From the NCBI RefSeq assembly GCF_014201415.1, contig NZ_JACHEH010000003.1, positions 124,001-188,000 of the forward strand: a DNA stretch of 64,000 bases, read 5' to 3'. The DNA is from Chelatococcus composti. Its GTDB lineage: Bacteria > Pseudomonadota > Alphaproteobacteria > Rhizobiales > Beijerinckiaceae. The notes beneath the pieces are model-generated. The model was not told the origin of the DNA. It made no database searches and saw nothing but the letters and a program-made list of their open reading frames with translations. The translations under genes and the position numbers were made by a program. This document shows, piece by piece, positions 38,319-49,319 of the stretch; the stretch's first letter is position 1, and each line of letters starts with the position of its first letter.

Positions 38319-41300
38319 CTATTCCGCCGCGACAGGCAGCGGCAGCGTGCCTTGTGCCTCCGCGGCCGGTGGCTTCTCCTCGCTGCTGCCGCGCTCGTCG
38401 AGGCGCTTGCGGAACCACAGGGCATAGAGCGCGGGCAGGAAGAGCAGGGTGAGGAAGGTGGCAACGAACAGCCCGCCCATGATGGTGATGGCCATCGGCC
38501 CCCAGAAGGCGGAGCGCGACAGCGGGATCATGGCGAGGATCGCCGCCAGCGCCGTCAGGATCACTGGCCGCGCCCGGCGCACCGTCGCTTCCACGATGGC
38601 CTCGCGCCGCGTCAGGCCGCTCGCGACGTCGGCCTCGATCTGGTCCACGAGAATGACCGTGTTGCGCATGATCATGCCGGCAAGCGCGATGAGGCCGAGC
38701 AGCGCGACGAAGCCGAAGGGCCGATCGAAGACGTTGAGGGCAAGCGAGGCGCCGATGATGCCAAGTGGCGCCGTCAGGAAGACGAGAATGAGGCGCGAGA
38801 AGCTCTGCAGCTGGATCATGAGGATCGTCAGCATGACGATCACCATGATCGGGAAGAGCGCGAAGATTGAGGCGTTGCCCTTCTGCGATTCCTCGATGGC
38901 GCCGCCGATCTCGATGCGGTAGCCGGGCTCGAGCCTGTCGCGGATCTCCTTCAGGGCCGGCCAGATCTGGTTGGTCACGTCGGGCGCCTGCACGCCGTCG
39001 ACGATGTCTGCCCGGGCGGTGATCGCCATGTCGCGGTTGCGCCGCCACAGGATGGGTTCCTCGTGGCCGTAGTCGATGCGCGCCACCTGGGCGAGCGGCA
39101 CGGCGATGCCGCCGCGGCTGGTGATGGTGAGGTCGGGCAGGCGGGCGAGGTCCAGGCGCTCGCTGGCTACGGCGCGGGCCACCACCTGGACGCGCTCGGT
39201 GCCGTCGCGCACGACCGTCACCGGCACGCCGGAGATGAGCGTCTGCAGCGCCTGGGCGATGTCGGCCACGTTGAGGCCAAGCGCGCGGGCGCGCTCTTGG
39301 TCGACGGAGAGCGAGATCGAGGGCGTCTTCTCGTTCCAGTCGAGGTGCGGATCGATAACGTTGGGGTTGGCACGCATCACGTCGCGCACCTCGTAGGCGA
39401 TGCGGCGCACGGTGTCCGGATCGGGCCCCACGATGCGGAACTGGACTGGGAAGCCGACGGGCGGGCCGAAGTTGAAACGGTCCACACGCACGCGTGCCTG
39501 CGACAGCGCGCCTTCCGCAACGGCCTTCTCGATGCGAGCCTTGATGCGCTCGCGCGCCTCCACGCCCTTGGCCACGATGACGATCTCGGCAAAGGCCTCG
39601 TTCGGCAGCTGCGGGTTGAGGCCGAGCCAGAAGCGCGGCGAGCCCTGGCCGATGTAGGTTGTGTAGGTCGCCACATCGTCGTCGCCCTCGAGCAGCTTTT
39701 CGGCCTCCTTCGCCGTCGCTTCGGTGACGCCGATGGCCGTGCCCTCGGGCAGGCGCATCTGGAAGAAGAGTTCCGGCCGCTCTGAGAGCGGGAAGAACTG
39801 CTGCTGCACGCGCCCGAAGCCGATGATGGAGGCCACGAAGATGAGGACGGTCGCGATGATGGTGAGCCCCCGCCAGCGCACGCAGAAGCGCACGACAGCC
39901 CGGAACCGTTCGTAGAGCGGCGTATGGTAGATGGCGTTGGGGTCGTCGTGGATGCTGTGACCGTGCTTCTGCGCCATCTTGGCTGCGAAGTCCGGCAGCA
40001 GCTTCAGGCCGAGATAGGGCGTGAAGATCACGGCGACAAACCACGACGCCACGAGCGCGATGGCGACGACCCAGAAGATGCCGCCCGCATATTCGCCGAC
40101 CGCCGAGTTGGCGAAGCCGATCGGCAGGAAGCCGGCCGCCGTCACCAGCGTGCCGGTGAGCATGGGGAAGGCGGTCGAGGTCCAGGCGAAGGAGGCTGCC
40201 TTCACGCGGTCCCAGCCCTGCTCCATCTTCACCACCATCATCTCGATGGCGATGATCGCGTCGTCGACGAGCAGGCCGAGGGCGATGATGAGGGCGCCGA
40301 GCGTGATGCGGTGCAGGTCGAGCCCGATTGCGTACATCACGATGAAGACGACGGCGAGCACCAGCGGCACTGACAGCGCGACGACAATGCCCGTCCGCCA
40401 GCCCAGCGAGATGAAGCTGACGAGAAGCACGATGCCGAGCGCTTCGGCGAAGACCTTGATGAACTCACCGACGGCGCCCTGGACCACATGCGGCTGGTCG
40501 GCGATGCGCTCGATGTCGATGCCCTGCGGCAGGGAGGCGGTGAAGCGCGCCATCGCCTCCTCGAGGTCCTCGCCGAGCTTGAGGATGTTGCCGCCCTTGG
40601 CCATGACGACGCCGACGCCGAGAGCCGGCTTGCCGCGCTGGCGCACGAGATAGTCGGACGGGTCTTCGAAGCCGCGCGTCACCTGGGCGATGTCGCCGAG
40701 GCGGAAGGTGCGGCCGTTTGCCTCCACCGGCGTCTCGGCCACGGCGCGGGCACCGTCGAGCGCGCCGGTGACGCGCAGGGGGATGCGCTGGGCGCTGGTC
40801 TCGACCGTGCCGGCCGGCGTCACCGCGTTCTGCTTCTGCAGCGAATCGAAGATCGCCTGCGGCGACAGGCCGAGCGTCGCGAGGCGGGCGTGGCTGAACT
40901 CGACGAAGATCTTCTCGTCCTGCACGCCGTAGAGATTGACCTTGGTGACGTTGGGCACCTTGAGCAGGTGCTGGCGCATCGCCTCGGCGACGCGTTTCAT
41001 CTGCGCGTAGTCGAGTCCGTCGCCGGTGATCATGTAGAGCACCGAATCGACGTCGCCGTACTCGTCGTTGACGTTGGGGCCGATGAGGTCGTCCGGCAGC
41101 TCGCTTCTCAGGTCGCCCAGCTTCTTGCGCAGCTGGTAGAAGAGCTCGGGCACCTCGCGCGCCGGCGTGTTGTCACGGAAGCTCACCTGCATCGCCGTGA
41201 ACGACGGCTTGGTGTAGGTCTGCACCTTGTCGAAGTAGGGCAGCTCCTGCAGCTTCTTCTCGATGCGGTCGGCCACCTGGGCCTGCATCTCGGTGGCGGT

Positions 41301-41471
41301 CGCGCCCGGCCACATGGCGGTGACGACGGCGACCTTGATGGTGAAGGACGGGTCCTCCGCACGGCCGAGGCGCAGGTAGGAGATCGTGCCGCCGACGGCG
41401 AGCACGATGATGAAGAAGAGCACCAGCGCCTGATGGGTCACCGCCCAGTGCGAAAGGTTGAAGCGCTGCAT
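38319..41471 (-). CDS. RND efflux transporter, inner-membrane pump subunit (AcrB/HAE1-like)
   Basis: The 1050-residue protein starts at MQRFNLSHWAVTHQ (ATG 41471). The longer frame upstream is an Arg-rich artefact. Features include an initial membrane helix (ALVLFFIIVLAVGGTISYLRL), RND repeats with ITLGALIIALGLLVDDAIIAIEMM (the conserved Asp-containing helix 4), and a second half with GLIALAGMIMRNTVILVDQIE and PLSRSAFWGPMAITIMGGL. Two large periplasmic loops are present. It exports hydrophobic or amphiphilic compounds by proton antiport. The substrate is unknown. It is 56 bases downstream of the adaptor gene in the same operon. Confidence 0.93.
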   Translation of the reverse strand: MQRFNLSHWAVTHQALVLFFIIVLAVGGTISYLRLGRAEDPSFTIKVAVVTAMWPGATATEMQAQVADRIEKKLQELPYFDKVQTYTKPSFTAMQVSFRDNTPAREVPELFYQLRKKLGDLRSELPDDLIGPNVNDEYGDVDSVLYMITGDGLDYAQMKRVAEAMRQHLLKVPNVTKVNLYGVQDEKIFVEFSHARLATLGLSPQAIFDSLQKQNAVTPAGTVETSAQRIPLRVTGALDGARAVAETPVEANGRTFRLGDIAQVTRGFEDPSDYLVRQRGKPALGVGVVMAKGGNILKLGEDLEEAMARFTASLPQGIDIERIADQPHVVQGAVGEFIKVFAEALGIVLLVSFISLGWRTGIVVALSVPLVLAVVFIVMYAIGLDLHRITLGALIIALGLLVDDAIIAIEMMVVKMEQGWDRVKAASFAWTSTAFPMLTGTLVTAAGFLPIGFANSAVGEYAGGIFWVVAIALVASWFVAVIFTPYLGLKLLPDFAAKMAQKHGHSIHDDPNAIYHTPLYERFRAVVRFCVRWRGLTIIATVLIFVASIIGFGRVQQQFFPLSERPELFFQMRLPEGTAIGVTEATAKEAEKLLEGDDDVATYTTYIGQGSPRFWLGLNPQLPNEAFAEIVIVAKGVEARERIKARIEKAVAEGALSQARVRVDRFNFGPPVGFPVQFRIVGPDPDTVRRIAYEVRDVMRANPNVIDPHLDWNEKTPSISLSVDQERARALGLNVADIAQALQTLISGVPVTVVRDGTERVQVVARAVASERLDLARLPDLTITSRGGIAVPLAQVARIDYGHEEPILWRRNRDMAITARADIVDGVQAPDVTNQIWPALKEIRDRLEPGYRIEIGGAIEESQKGNASIFALFPIMVIVMLTILMIQLQSFSRLILVFLTAPLGIIGASLALNVFDRPFGFVALLGLIALAGMIMRNTVILVDQIEADVASGLTRREAIVEATVRRARPVILTALAAILAMIPLSRSAFWGPMAITIMGGLFVATFLTLLFLPALYALWFRKRLDERGSSEEKPPAAEAQGTLPLPVAAE

Positions 41472-41527
41472 GGTGGCGACCTTTGGCGGAAAGCTCTCCG
41501 GATCGGATCTTCGGCTGTCGGGCAGTT

Positions 41528-42652
41528 TCAGTAGGCGAGGGCCTCGACGACGCGGACCTTCTGCGCCGGGTCGAGTTTCTGCACGCCGAGCGCCACGACC
41601 TCGTCGCCTTCCTCGACGCCGCCCGTGACCAGCACCTCGCGCGCGTCGTAGCGGGCGACGGTCACCGGCTTGAGGGCGACGGAACCCGTCTCGCGGTCCA
41701 CCACCCACAGCGCGGGGCCAGAGCCCTGGTTGAACAGCGCCGACAGCGGCAGGCGGGCAGCCTTCTCGCCGGTGCCGCCCCTGACGGTGAGCGTCGCGCT
41801 CATGCCGAACGCCACCTCGTCGCCGGCGTCGGGCATGCTGAAGCGGGCGAGATAGGTGCGGGTTGTCGGGTCCGCCGCCGGGGAGAGCTCGCGCAGGCGG
41901 GCCGCATAGCGCCGGTCGGGGTCGGACCAGAGGGTTACGGTCGCCTCGCCCTGGCGCACGCGCGCCAGCAGCGTCTCCGGCACGGCGACGATCGCCTCCT
42001 TCTCGCCGAGCCGAGCGACGCGGATGGCGGTCTGGCCTGCGGCGACCACCTGGCCGGGCTCGACCAGGGTGGCGGTGACGACACCGTCCGTGTCGGCGGT
42101 CAGGGTGGCGTAGGAGAGGTTGTTGCGGGTCAGCTCCACCGAACGCTCAGCGCGGGCAAGGCGCGAGCGGGCCTCGGCAGCGGCGGCCTTCTGCCGGTCG
42201 AAGGCGGCTTCGGAGGCCCAGCCGCGGCGGCGAAGCTCGGTGCTGCGCTTTTCCTCGGCCTCGGCCTGGGCGAGCGCCGTGCGGGCCGCGTGGAGCTCGG
42301 CCTCGGCCTGTTCGGCCTGCAGGCGCAGGTCCGTCGCGTCGAGTTCGGCGAGCGGCGTGCCCGGCGTGACCTTGTCGCCCACCTGCACCAGCCGGCGGGC
42401 GACCTTGCCGCCGACCCGGAAGCCGATGTCGCTCTCGACCCGCGGCCTGATGGTCGCGACGAATGTCCGCTCGGGAACGATGTCCTCGAAATGCACCTTG
42501 GTGACGAGCACTGGCCGGTCCGGCTTCGCCTCCTGCTCTGCCGCGCTGTCTGTGCAGCCCGCCAGGCCAAGGGCAAGGCAGGCGGCTGCGGCGACGAGCG
42601 CCAACGGGCGGAAGGGGCGGACGGCGGCCGGCTCCAACGAGGGCTGCTGCAT
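41528..42652 (-). CDS. RND efflux periplasmic adaptor (membrane fusion) lipoprotein
   Basis: ATG 42652 gives 374 residues with a lipoprotein signal: LALVAAAACLALGLAGC with Cys about residue 31. The HlyD-type order follows: a barrel-sandwich entry GFRVGGKVARRLVQVGDKVTPGTPLAELD split by a long coiled coil (QAEAELHAARTALAQAEAEE), then LSYATLTADTDGVV and a C-terminal domain. It bridges the inner-membrane RND pump to an outer-membrane channel that is not encoded here. It precedes the pump gene, and no regulator is adjacent. An upstream ATG at 42730 would put a Pro-rich leader before the lipobox and is rejected. Confidence 0.92.
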   Translation of the reverse strand: MQQPSLEPAAVRPFRPLALVAAAACLALGLAGCTDSAAEQEAKPDRPVLVTKVHFEDIVPERTFVATIRPRVESDIGFRVGGKVARRLVQVGDKVTPGTPLAELDATDLRLQAEQAEAELHAARTALAQAEAEEKRSTELRRRGWASEAAFDRQKAAAAEARSRLARAERSVELTRNNLSYATLTADTDGVVTATLVEPGQVVAAGQTAIRVARLGEKEAIVAVPETLLARVRQGEATVTLWSDPDRRYAARLRELSPAADPTTRTYLARFSMPDAGDEVAFGMSATLTVRGGTGEKAARLPLSALFNQGSGPALWVVDRETGSVALKPVTVARYDAREVLVTGGVEEGDEVVALGVQKLDPAQKVRVVEALAY

Positions 42653-42773
42653 CGGTCCTGGGCTCCATGGGGTGCCGGCCGGGGGCGGAACCCGTGGATC
42701 GGGGGGCACCGAGAGCGGACCACGTGCCACGCCCCCGGACTGGCAGAGGCCACGGTAGATGATGACTGATGAA

Positions 42774-42833
42774 TGTCAATTTCCGTCACTGTGCACGACA
42801 CAGACCGTCCGATCGCGAAGTGCGCTAGCGCAC
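42774..42833. promoter_or_regulatory. Control region of the RND operon with 14-bp palindrome
   Basis: GTGCGCTAGCGCAC at 42820-42833 is a perfect palindrome. On the minus strand a TTGACA at 42779-42774 could be the -35 of the pump promoter, though the -10 is poor. A dimeric regulator encoded elsewhere may bind here. Confidence 0.4.
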
Positions 42834-42965
42834 ATCATGAGTCCCGCGGCGCCGGGGAGCGGCGGTGGACGCTCTGCTTTCGGGCAATGACGCGCCCCGG
42901 CGAGCTGTGGCATACCTCGGCGCGCACAACGGGCTGGGTGCCGCCGCCTATCACGAGGACGAACG

Positions 42966-44108
42966 ATGAATTCAGTGCTGGCAGGATTGCCGACGACGGT
43001 CTTCGAGGTGATGTCGCGCTTGGCGCGCGAGGCCGGGGCAATCAATCTCGGGCAGGGCTTCCCTGACGATCCGGGACCGGAGGACGTGCGCGCCAGGGCC
43101 GCCGATGCCGTGGTCAACGGCTGGAACCAGTATCCGCCGATGCTCGGCCTGCCCGAGCTGCGCAAGGCGGTCGCCGAGCACTATGCGCTGCATCAGGGGC
43201 TCGACCTCGATGCCGAAAGCGAGGTGATGATCACCTCCGGCGCGACGGAGGCCATCGCGGGTGCGCTCTTCGCCCTCATCGAGCCGGGTGACGAGGTCGT
43301 CCTCTTCCAGCCCATGTATGACGCCTATCTGCCGCTGGTGCGCCGGGCGGGCGGCGTGCCGCGCTTCGTGACGCTGACGCCGCCGCACTGGCGACTGACC
43401 GAGGAGGCGCTCGCTGCCGCCTTCTCGCCGCGCACCAAGGTCGTCCTCTTCAACAACCCGCTCAATCCCTCCGTCGTCTATGGCCGCGAGGATCTCGCGC
43501 TGCTTGCCAGCTTCTGCGAGCGTTTCGGTGCCATCGCCATCTGCGATGAGGTGTGGGAGCACATCGTCTTCGACGGGCGCCGGCACGTGCCGCTGATGAG
43601 CCTGCCCGGCATGCGCGAGCGGTGCGTCAAGATAGGCTCGGCCGGCAAGATCTTCTCGCTCACGGGCTGGAAGGTGGGCTTCGTCTCGGCGGCGCCGGAC
43701 ATCCTCAGGGTGCTCGCCAAGGCGCACCAGTTCCTTACCTTCACGACACCGCCCAACCTGCAGAGCGCAGTCGCCTACGGCCTCGGCAAGGAGATGGCGT
43801 ATTTCGAGGGCATGCGGCGTGACTTCGCCCGCAGCCGCGACCGTTTCACCCAGGGGCTGCGGAGCCTCGGCCTCAGCGTGCTGCCGAGCGAGGGCACCTA
43901 TTTCGTCAACATCGACATCGCTCCCCTGGGGGAGGAGGACGACGTCGCCTTCTGCAAGCGGCTTGTCGCCGAGCGGGGCGTTGCCGCCATCCCCGTCAGC
44001 GCCTTCTATCACGAGAACCCGGTGCGCAACGTGGTGCGCTTCTGCTTCGCCAAGAAGGACGCGACGCTCGACGGTGCGCTCGAGCGGCTCGCCGGTCTCG
44101 GCCGTTGA
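42966..44108 (+). CDS. PLP-dependent class I/II aminotransferase
   Basis: The 380-residue protein is a fold-type I aminotransferase: INLGQGFPDDPGPEDVRA at the N-terminus, NQYPPMLGLPELRKAV, FNNPLNPSV, AICDEVWEHIVFDG with the PLP-binding Asp, and SAGKIFSLTGWKVGF with the Schiff-base Lys. It resembles the YbdL/kynurenine aminotransferase group that acts on methionine, glutamine or kynurenine; the exact amino acid cannot be read from sequence. ATG 42966 has GAGGACGA upstream. It is followed after 85 bases by a polyamine-binding protein on the same strand. Confidence 0.88.
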   Translation: MNSVLAGLPTTVFEVMSRLAREAGAINLGQGFPDDPGPEDVRARAADAVVNGWNQYPPMLGLPELRKAVAEHYALHQGLDLDAESEVMITSGATEAIAGALFALIEPGDEVVLFQPMYDAYLPLVRRAGGVPRFVTLTPPHWRLTEEALAAAFSPRTKVVLFNNPLNPSVVYGREDLALLASFCERFGAIAICDEVWEHIVFDGRRHVPLMSLPGMRERCVKIGSAGKIFSLTGWKVGFVSAAPDILRVLAKAHQFLTFTTPPNLQSAVAYGLGKEMAYFEGMRRDFARSRDRFTQGLRSLGLSVLPSEGTYFVNIDIAPLGEEDDVAFCKRLVAERGVAAIPVSAFYHENPVRNVVRFCFAKKDATLDGALERLAGLGR

Positions 44109-44193
44109 GAAAATGCCTGTGACCGCTTAGCCTTCGTGCGGGCGCTCCGGGTGGGGCGCCCGCTTCCCATCCCGTCTTGGAGACTGCCCGGAA

Positions 44194-45288
44194 ATGGTCC
44201 GCGCTCTCGTTGCCTCACTCGTTGCCGCACCTCTTCTCGCGCTTGCCGGACCGGCGACCGCGCAGGAGAAGATGGTCCACGTCTACAACTGGTCGGATTA
44301 CGTCGATCCGAAGATGCTGGAGGACTTCACCAAGGAGACCGGCATCAAGGTCGTCTACGACACCTATGACAACAACGAGATCGTCGAAACCAAGCTGCTC
44401 GCCGGCAAGTCTGGCTACGACATCGTCGTGCCGTCCGGGCCCTTCCTGCAGCGGCTGATCAACGCCGGCATCTTCCAGAAGCTCGACAAGTCGAAGATTC
44501 CCAACTTGCAGTACGTCTGGCCCGAGGTGGCCGAGCGGCTCCAGGTCTTCGACCCCGGCAACGAGCACGCCGTCAATTACATGTGGGGCACCACCGGCAT
44601 CGGCATCAATGTCGACAAGGTGAAGGAGCGGCTGGGCGACATTCCCCTGAACACCTGGGACATCGTGCTGAAGCCCGAGCTCTCGGCCAAGCTCAAGGAC
44701 TGTGGCATCCACATGCTCGACGCGCCGGAGGACATCATGCCCGGCGTGCTGAGCTACCTCGGCCTCAACCCCGATTCCAAGGATGCCAAGGACTTCCAGA
44801 AGGCTGCCGACCTGCTCGTGAAGGTGCGCGGCAATATCCAGAAGTTCCACTCCTCCGAGTACATCAATGCGCTTGCCAACGGCGACATCTGCGTGGCCGT
44901 GGGCTATTCGGGCGACATCCTGCAGGCCAAGGCCCGCGCCGAGGAGGCGAAGAACGGCGTCAACATCGCCTACATCATCCCCAAGGAAGGGGCGCTGATG
45001 TGGTTCGACTCAATGGCCATCCCCGCCGACGCCCCGCATCCCGAGGAGGCGCACGCCTTCATCAACTTCATGATGAAGCCCGAGGTCGCGGCCGCCAACA
45101 GCAACTTCGTCGCCTACGCCAACGGCAACAGTGCCGCGACGGAGCTTCTTGACGAAGAAATCCGCAACGATCCCGGCATCTACCCCGACGAGGCGACGAT
45201 GAAGCGCCTCTTCACCAACACAGCCTATGACGAACGCGCCCAGCGCACACTGACGCGGCTGTGGACGCGGGTGAAGACGGGCCGGTGA
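44194..45288 (+). CDS. potF: Polyamine (spermidine/putrescine) ABC transporter periplasmic binding protein, orphan
   Basis: The 364-residue protein has a signal peptide (VASLVAAPLLALAGPATA) and the PotD/PotF pattern: VHVYNWSDYVDPKMLEDFTK, then YDIVVPSGPFLQRLINAGIF, NYMWGTTGIGINVDKV, and a C-terminal ligand face. It binds putrescine or spermidine in the periplasm by family. No permease or ATPase is nearby, so it must use components encoded elsewhere or act in sensing. A perfect terminator follows at 45312. It shares a strand with the aminotransferase before it. Confidence 0.88.
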   Translation: MVRALVASLVAAPLLALAGPATAQEKMVHVYNWSDYVDPKMLEDFTKETGIKVVYDTYDNNEIVETKLLAGKSGYDIVVPSGPFLQRLINAGIFQKLDKSKIPNLQYVWPEVAERLQVFDPGNEHAVNYMWGTTGIGINVDKVKERLGDIPLNTWDIVLKPELSAKLKDCGIHMLDAPEDIMPGVLSYLGLNPDSKDAKDFQKAADLLVKVRGNIQKFHSSEYINALANGDICVAVGYSGDILQAKARAEEAKNGVNIAYIIPKEGALMWFDSMAIPADAPHPEEAHAFINFMMKPEVAAANSNFVAYANGNSAATELLDEEIRNDPGIYPDEATMKRLFTNTAYDERAQRTLTRLWTRVKTGR

Positions 45289-45311
45289 GGGTTTCCCTTG
45301 CGAAGGCTTGG

Positions 45312-45341
45312 GGGCGGCATGCCGGGCATGCCGCCCTTTTT
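45312..45341 (+). terminator. Rho-independent terminator after the polyamine-binding gene
   Basis: An 11-base perfect stem GGGCGGCATGC / GCATGCCGCCC with loop CGG is followed by TTTTT. It begins 24 bases after the stop codon and ends the rightward unit. Confidence 0.9.
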
Positions 45342-45427
45342 CGTTGCCTTCTGCCGGCGGAGATTGCCAGAGGCACCGCGGGCGGTGTCTCATGGTCCAT
45401 CGCCACGACCGGCGAGGAAGGCCGACT

Positions 45428-45983
45428 ATGCGCGGCGTTTACTGGGCGTGGCGTGAGGCACGGGGCAGGAACACCTGCAGCTCATCGACCGTCCGGACGC
45501 GCTGGTCGCCGAGGGTGTCGTGGCGGACAGGCTGGAGAGTGGCATCTTCCGCACGCACTATCGCGTGACCTGCGACCGTGCGTGACGCTTCCGCCATGTC
45601 GAGCTGCAGCTGGAGCAGGGCCCGGGCCGGTGGGAGCTGCACCTGGGGCGCGAGCCGGACGGGCACACGTCGACGGTGTCGAGCGGCTCGACCTGCGCTG
45701 ATGTACGGACATCGACCGGATGGGCTCGCCCGTCACCAACACGCTGCCCATCCGCAACCTGGGGCTCACGCCCGAGGAGGAGCGGGAGATCCGCATGGCC
45801 TGCATCCGCATCCCGCACCTTGCAGTGTCGCCGCAGGCGCAGACCTATGCGCGGCTTGATGCTGGCGAACCGCCGCGGCGCTTCCGCTATCGCAACGTGG
45901 CGAGCGGTTTCACGGCCGACCTCATGGTCGACGACGAGGGGCTCGTCGTCGACCATCCCGGCCTCTGGCGCCGGCGCGGATGA
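45428..45983 (+). pseudogene. Decayed putative glycolipid-binding protein (DUF1089-like)
   Basis: Segments of a glycolipid-binding-type protein are scattered over frames. LQLIDRPDALVAEGVVADRL leads into FRTHYRVTCDRA, then a TGA and a frame change. Then comes HVELQLEQGPGRWELHL. Finally SPVTNTLPIRNLGLTPEEE, ARLDAGEPPRRFRYRN and LVVDHPGLWRRRG form an open C-terminal piece from 45720. The family order and spacing are kept, but at least one stop and two frame shifts break it. Parts matching other frames are noise. It is probably not expressed as a whole, unless the sequence holds errors. Confidence 0.6.
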
Positions 45984-46001
45984 CGGCCGGCGCCGGCCGG
46001 C

Positions 46002-47624
<1,623 letters not shown>

Positions 47625-47781
47625 CGAGGTTCCTCATCTGGCGAGGGCGCGGCCGTGGACCCGGCGGCCCGAGCGTGCTTCTAATGGCTCTTAAGCATCA
47701 TTCCAAGGCGTGGAAAATGCGCATGCGTCCCCCCGCCGCACCGGGAGGATCGTCGGGAAGACAGGAACGATCAGGGAACCG

Positions 47782-48780
47782 ATGTTCGCCTATCCGCTTC
47801 TCGTCGCCGACATCGGCGGCACCAATGCACGTTTCGCCGTGGTGATGGAGCCGGGCGGCCCACTCAGGCCCCTCGCTCACCTCCAGACCGGGGCCTATGC
47901 GAGTTTCGTCGCGGCCGCGGAGGCCGCCCTCGGGCGTGCGGGAGACCTCTTTCCCCGCTCCGCCATCCTGTGCGCCGCCGGCCCCTGCGAGGGGCGGCGC
48001 ATCAAGCTCACCAATGCGTCCTGGGTCATCGACGGGCCCGAGATCGCCGATGCCCTTTCGCTCCAGCAGGGACTGCTGCTCAACGACTTCGAGGCCCAGG
48101 CGCTTGCCCTGCCGGCTCTGCCCGGGCACGGGCTGCGCGAGCTGACGGAGGGCCTCGCGCCACGGGGGCCGACGCGCGTGGTGCTCGGGCCGGGCACCGG
48201 GCTCGGCGTCGCCGGTCTCACGGAGGCGGCCGGTCGCTTCATTCCCCTGCCCAGCGAGGGCGGGCACGTGGACTTCGGGCCAGTGGACGAGGTCGAGGTC
48301 GCGATCTGGGCGGCGCTGGAACGGGTGGAAGGGCGCCATACGGCCGAATCGGTTCTCTCCGGCCCCGGCCTTGCCCGCCTCCACCGGGCGCGACTCGCGG
48401 TACTGGGCGGCGCCCACACGACGGACGGGGCGCCGCAGATCGTCGAGCGGGCGCTCGCCGGCCAGGACACGGCGTGCCGGGAGACGGTGCTGCACTTCCT
48501 GCGGCTCGTCGCGCGCTTTGCCGGCGACATGGCGCTCACACTCGGCGCAGCCGGCGGCGTCTATCTTGCCGGAGGAATCCTGCCGCGGCTCGCGCCGCTG
48601 ATTGATGCTCAGGCCTTCGTCGCCGCGTTCACGGCCAAGGCGCCTGTCGATGCCTTCGTCCAGGCCATTCCCGTCCGGCTCGTCACGACGCCGGACGGCG
48701 TGCTCTACGGGCTCGCCGCTATCGGCCACGACCCCGGGCGCTATGCGGTGGACTGGGACAGGCGACTGTGGCGGGCGTGA
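47782..48780 (+). CDS. glk: Glucokinase (ADP/ATP-type bacterial Glk)
   Basis: ATG 47782 gives 332 residues beginning MFAYPLLVADIGGTNARFAVV, the ASKHA phosphate-binding loop. Other Glk motifs are LNDFEAQALALPAL, GPGTGLGVAGL and PLPSEGGHVDFGP, so it belongs to the E. coli-like Glk family rather than to ROK kinases. It phosphorylates glucose to glucose-6-phosphate in the cytosol. The preceding ATGs in frame would give a spurious Arg-rich leader. It is convergent with ptsN, whose stop is six bases away, and divergent from fumarase. Confidence 0.93.
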   Translation: MFAYPLLVADIGGTNARFAVVMEPGGPLRPLAHLQTGAYASFVAAAEAALGRAGDLFPRSAILCAAGPCEGRRIKLTNASWVIDGPEIADALSLQQGLLLNDFEAQALALPALPGHGLRELTEGLAPRGPTRVVLGPGTGLGVAGLTEAAGRFIPLPSEGGHVDFGPVDEVEVAIWAALERVEGRHTAESVLSGPGLARLHRARLAVLGGAHTTDGAPQIVERALAGQDTACRETVLHFLRLVARFAGDMALTLGAAGGVYLAGGILPRLAPLIDAQAFVAAFTAKAPVDAFVQAIPVRLVTTPDGVLYGLAAIGHDPGRYAVDWDRRLWRA

Positions 48781-48786
48781 GAAGCA

Positions 48787-49260
48787 CTAGTCGCCTGGCT
48801 GCTGCGTCGCAGCTTGTGCCTGGGTGAGGATGGCGAAGAGCGCAGCCGGGTCGCGCGTGGCGCGGATGCGCTCCAGCACGTCCGGCTCGCGCAGGATGCG
48901 CGCGACGCGCGCGAGCGCCTTGAGATGGTCCGCGCCTGCCGATTCGGGCGCAAGCAGGAGGAAGATGAGGTCGACCGGCTGGCCGTCGAGGGCCTCGAAG
49001 TCGATCGGCCGTTCGAGCCGCGCGAAGAGGCCGAACAGCCGGTCGATCTTGGCGGGCTTGCCATGGGGAATGGCGATGCCGTCGCCGATGCCGGTGGAGC
49101 CGAGACGCTCCCGCTGGAGCAGCGTCTCGAAGATGTCCCGCTCGTCGAGGCCGGTCAGCCGGGCCGCATGCGCGGACAGCTCCTGAAGGGCCTGTTTCTT
49201 GCCGTTGACTTTGAGCGCCGGCAGAACGGCCTCAGGCGAAAGCAAATCGGTCAGAGCCAT
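48787..49260 (-). CDS. ptsN: PTS EIIA-Ntr nitrogen regulatory protein
   Basis: The 157-residue protein is an EIIA fructose/mannitol-type domain: LLSPEAVLPALKVNGKKQAL at the N-terminus and GIGDGIAIPHGK containing the phosphorylatable His (about residue 66). In the Ntr phosphotransferase chain it is phosphorylated from PtsP and NPr and regulates potassium transport, nitrogen and carbon balance. It lies 59 bases after hpf in the conserved rpoN-hpf-ptsN order. It converges on glucokinase. Confidence 0.95.
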   Translation of the reverse strand: MALTDLLSPEAVLPALKVNGKKQALQELSAHAARLTGLDERDIFETLLQRERLGSTGIGDGIAIPHGKPAKIDRLFGLFARLERPIDFEALDGQPVDLIFLLLAPESAGADHLKALARVARILREPDVLERIRATRDPAALFAILTQAQAATQQPGD

Positions 49261-49319
49261 ATCTCAACACACAGGTGCGTGGCCGTTGGGCCGGACCAGG
49301 TCCGGCCCGCAGACGCACG

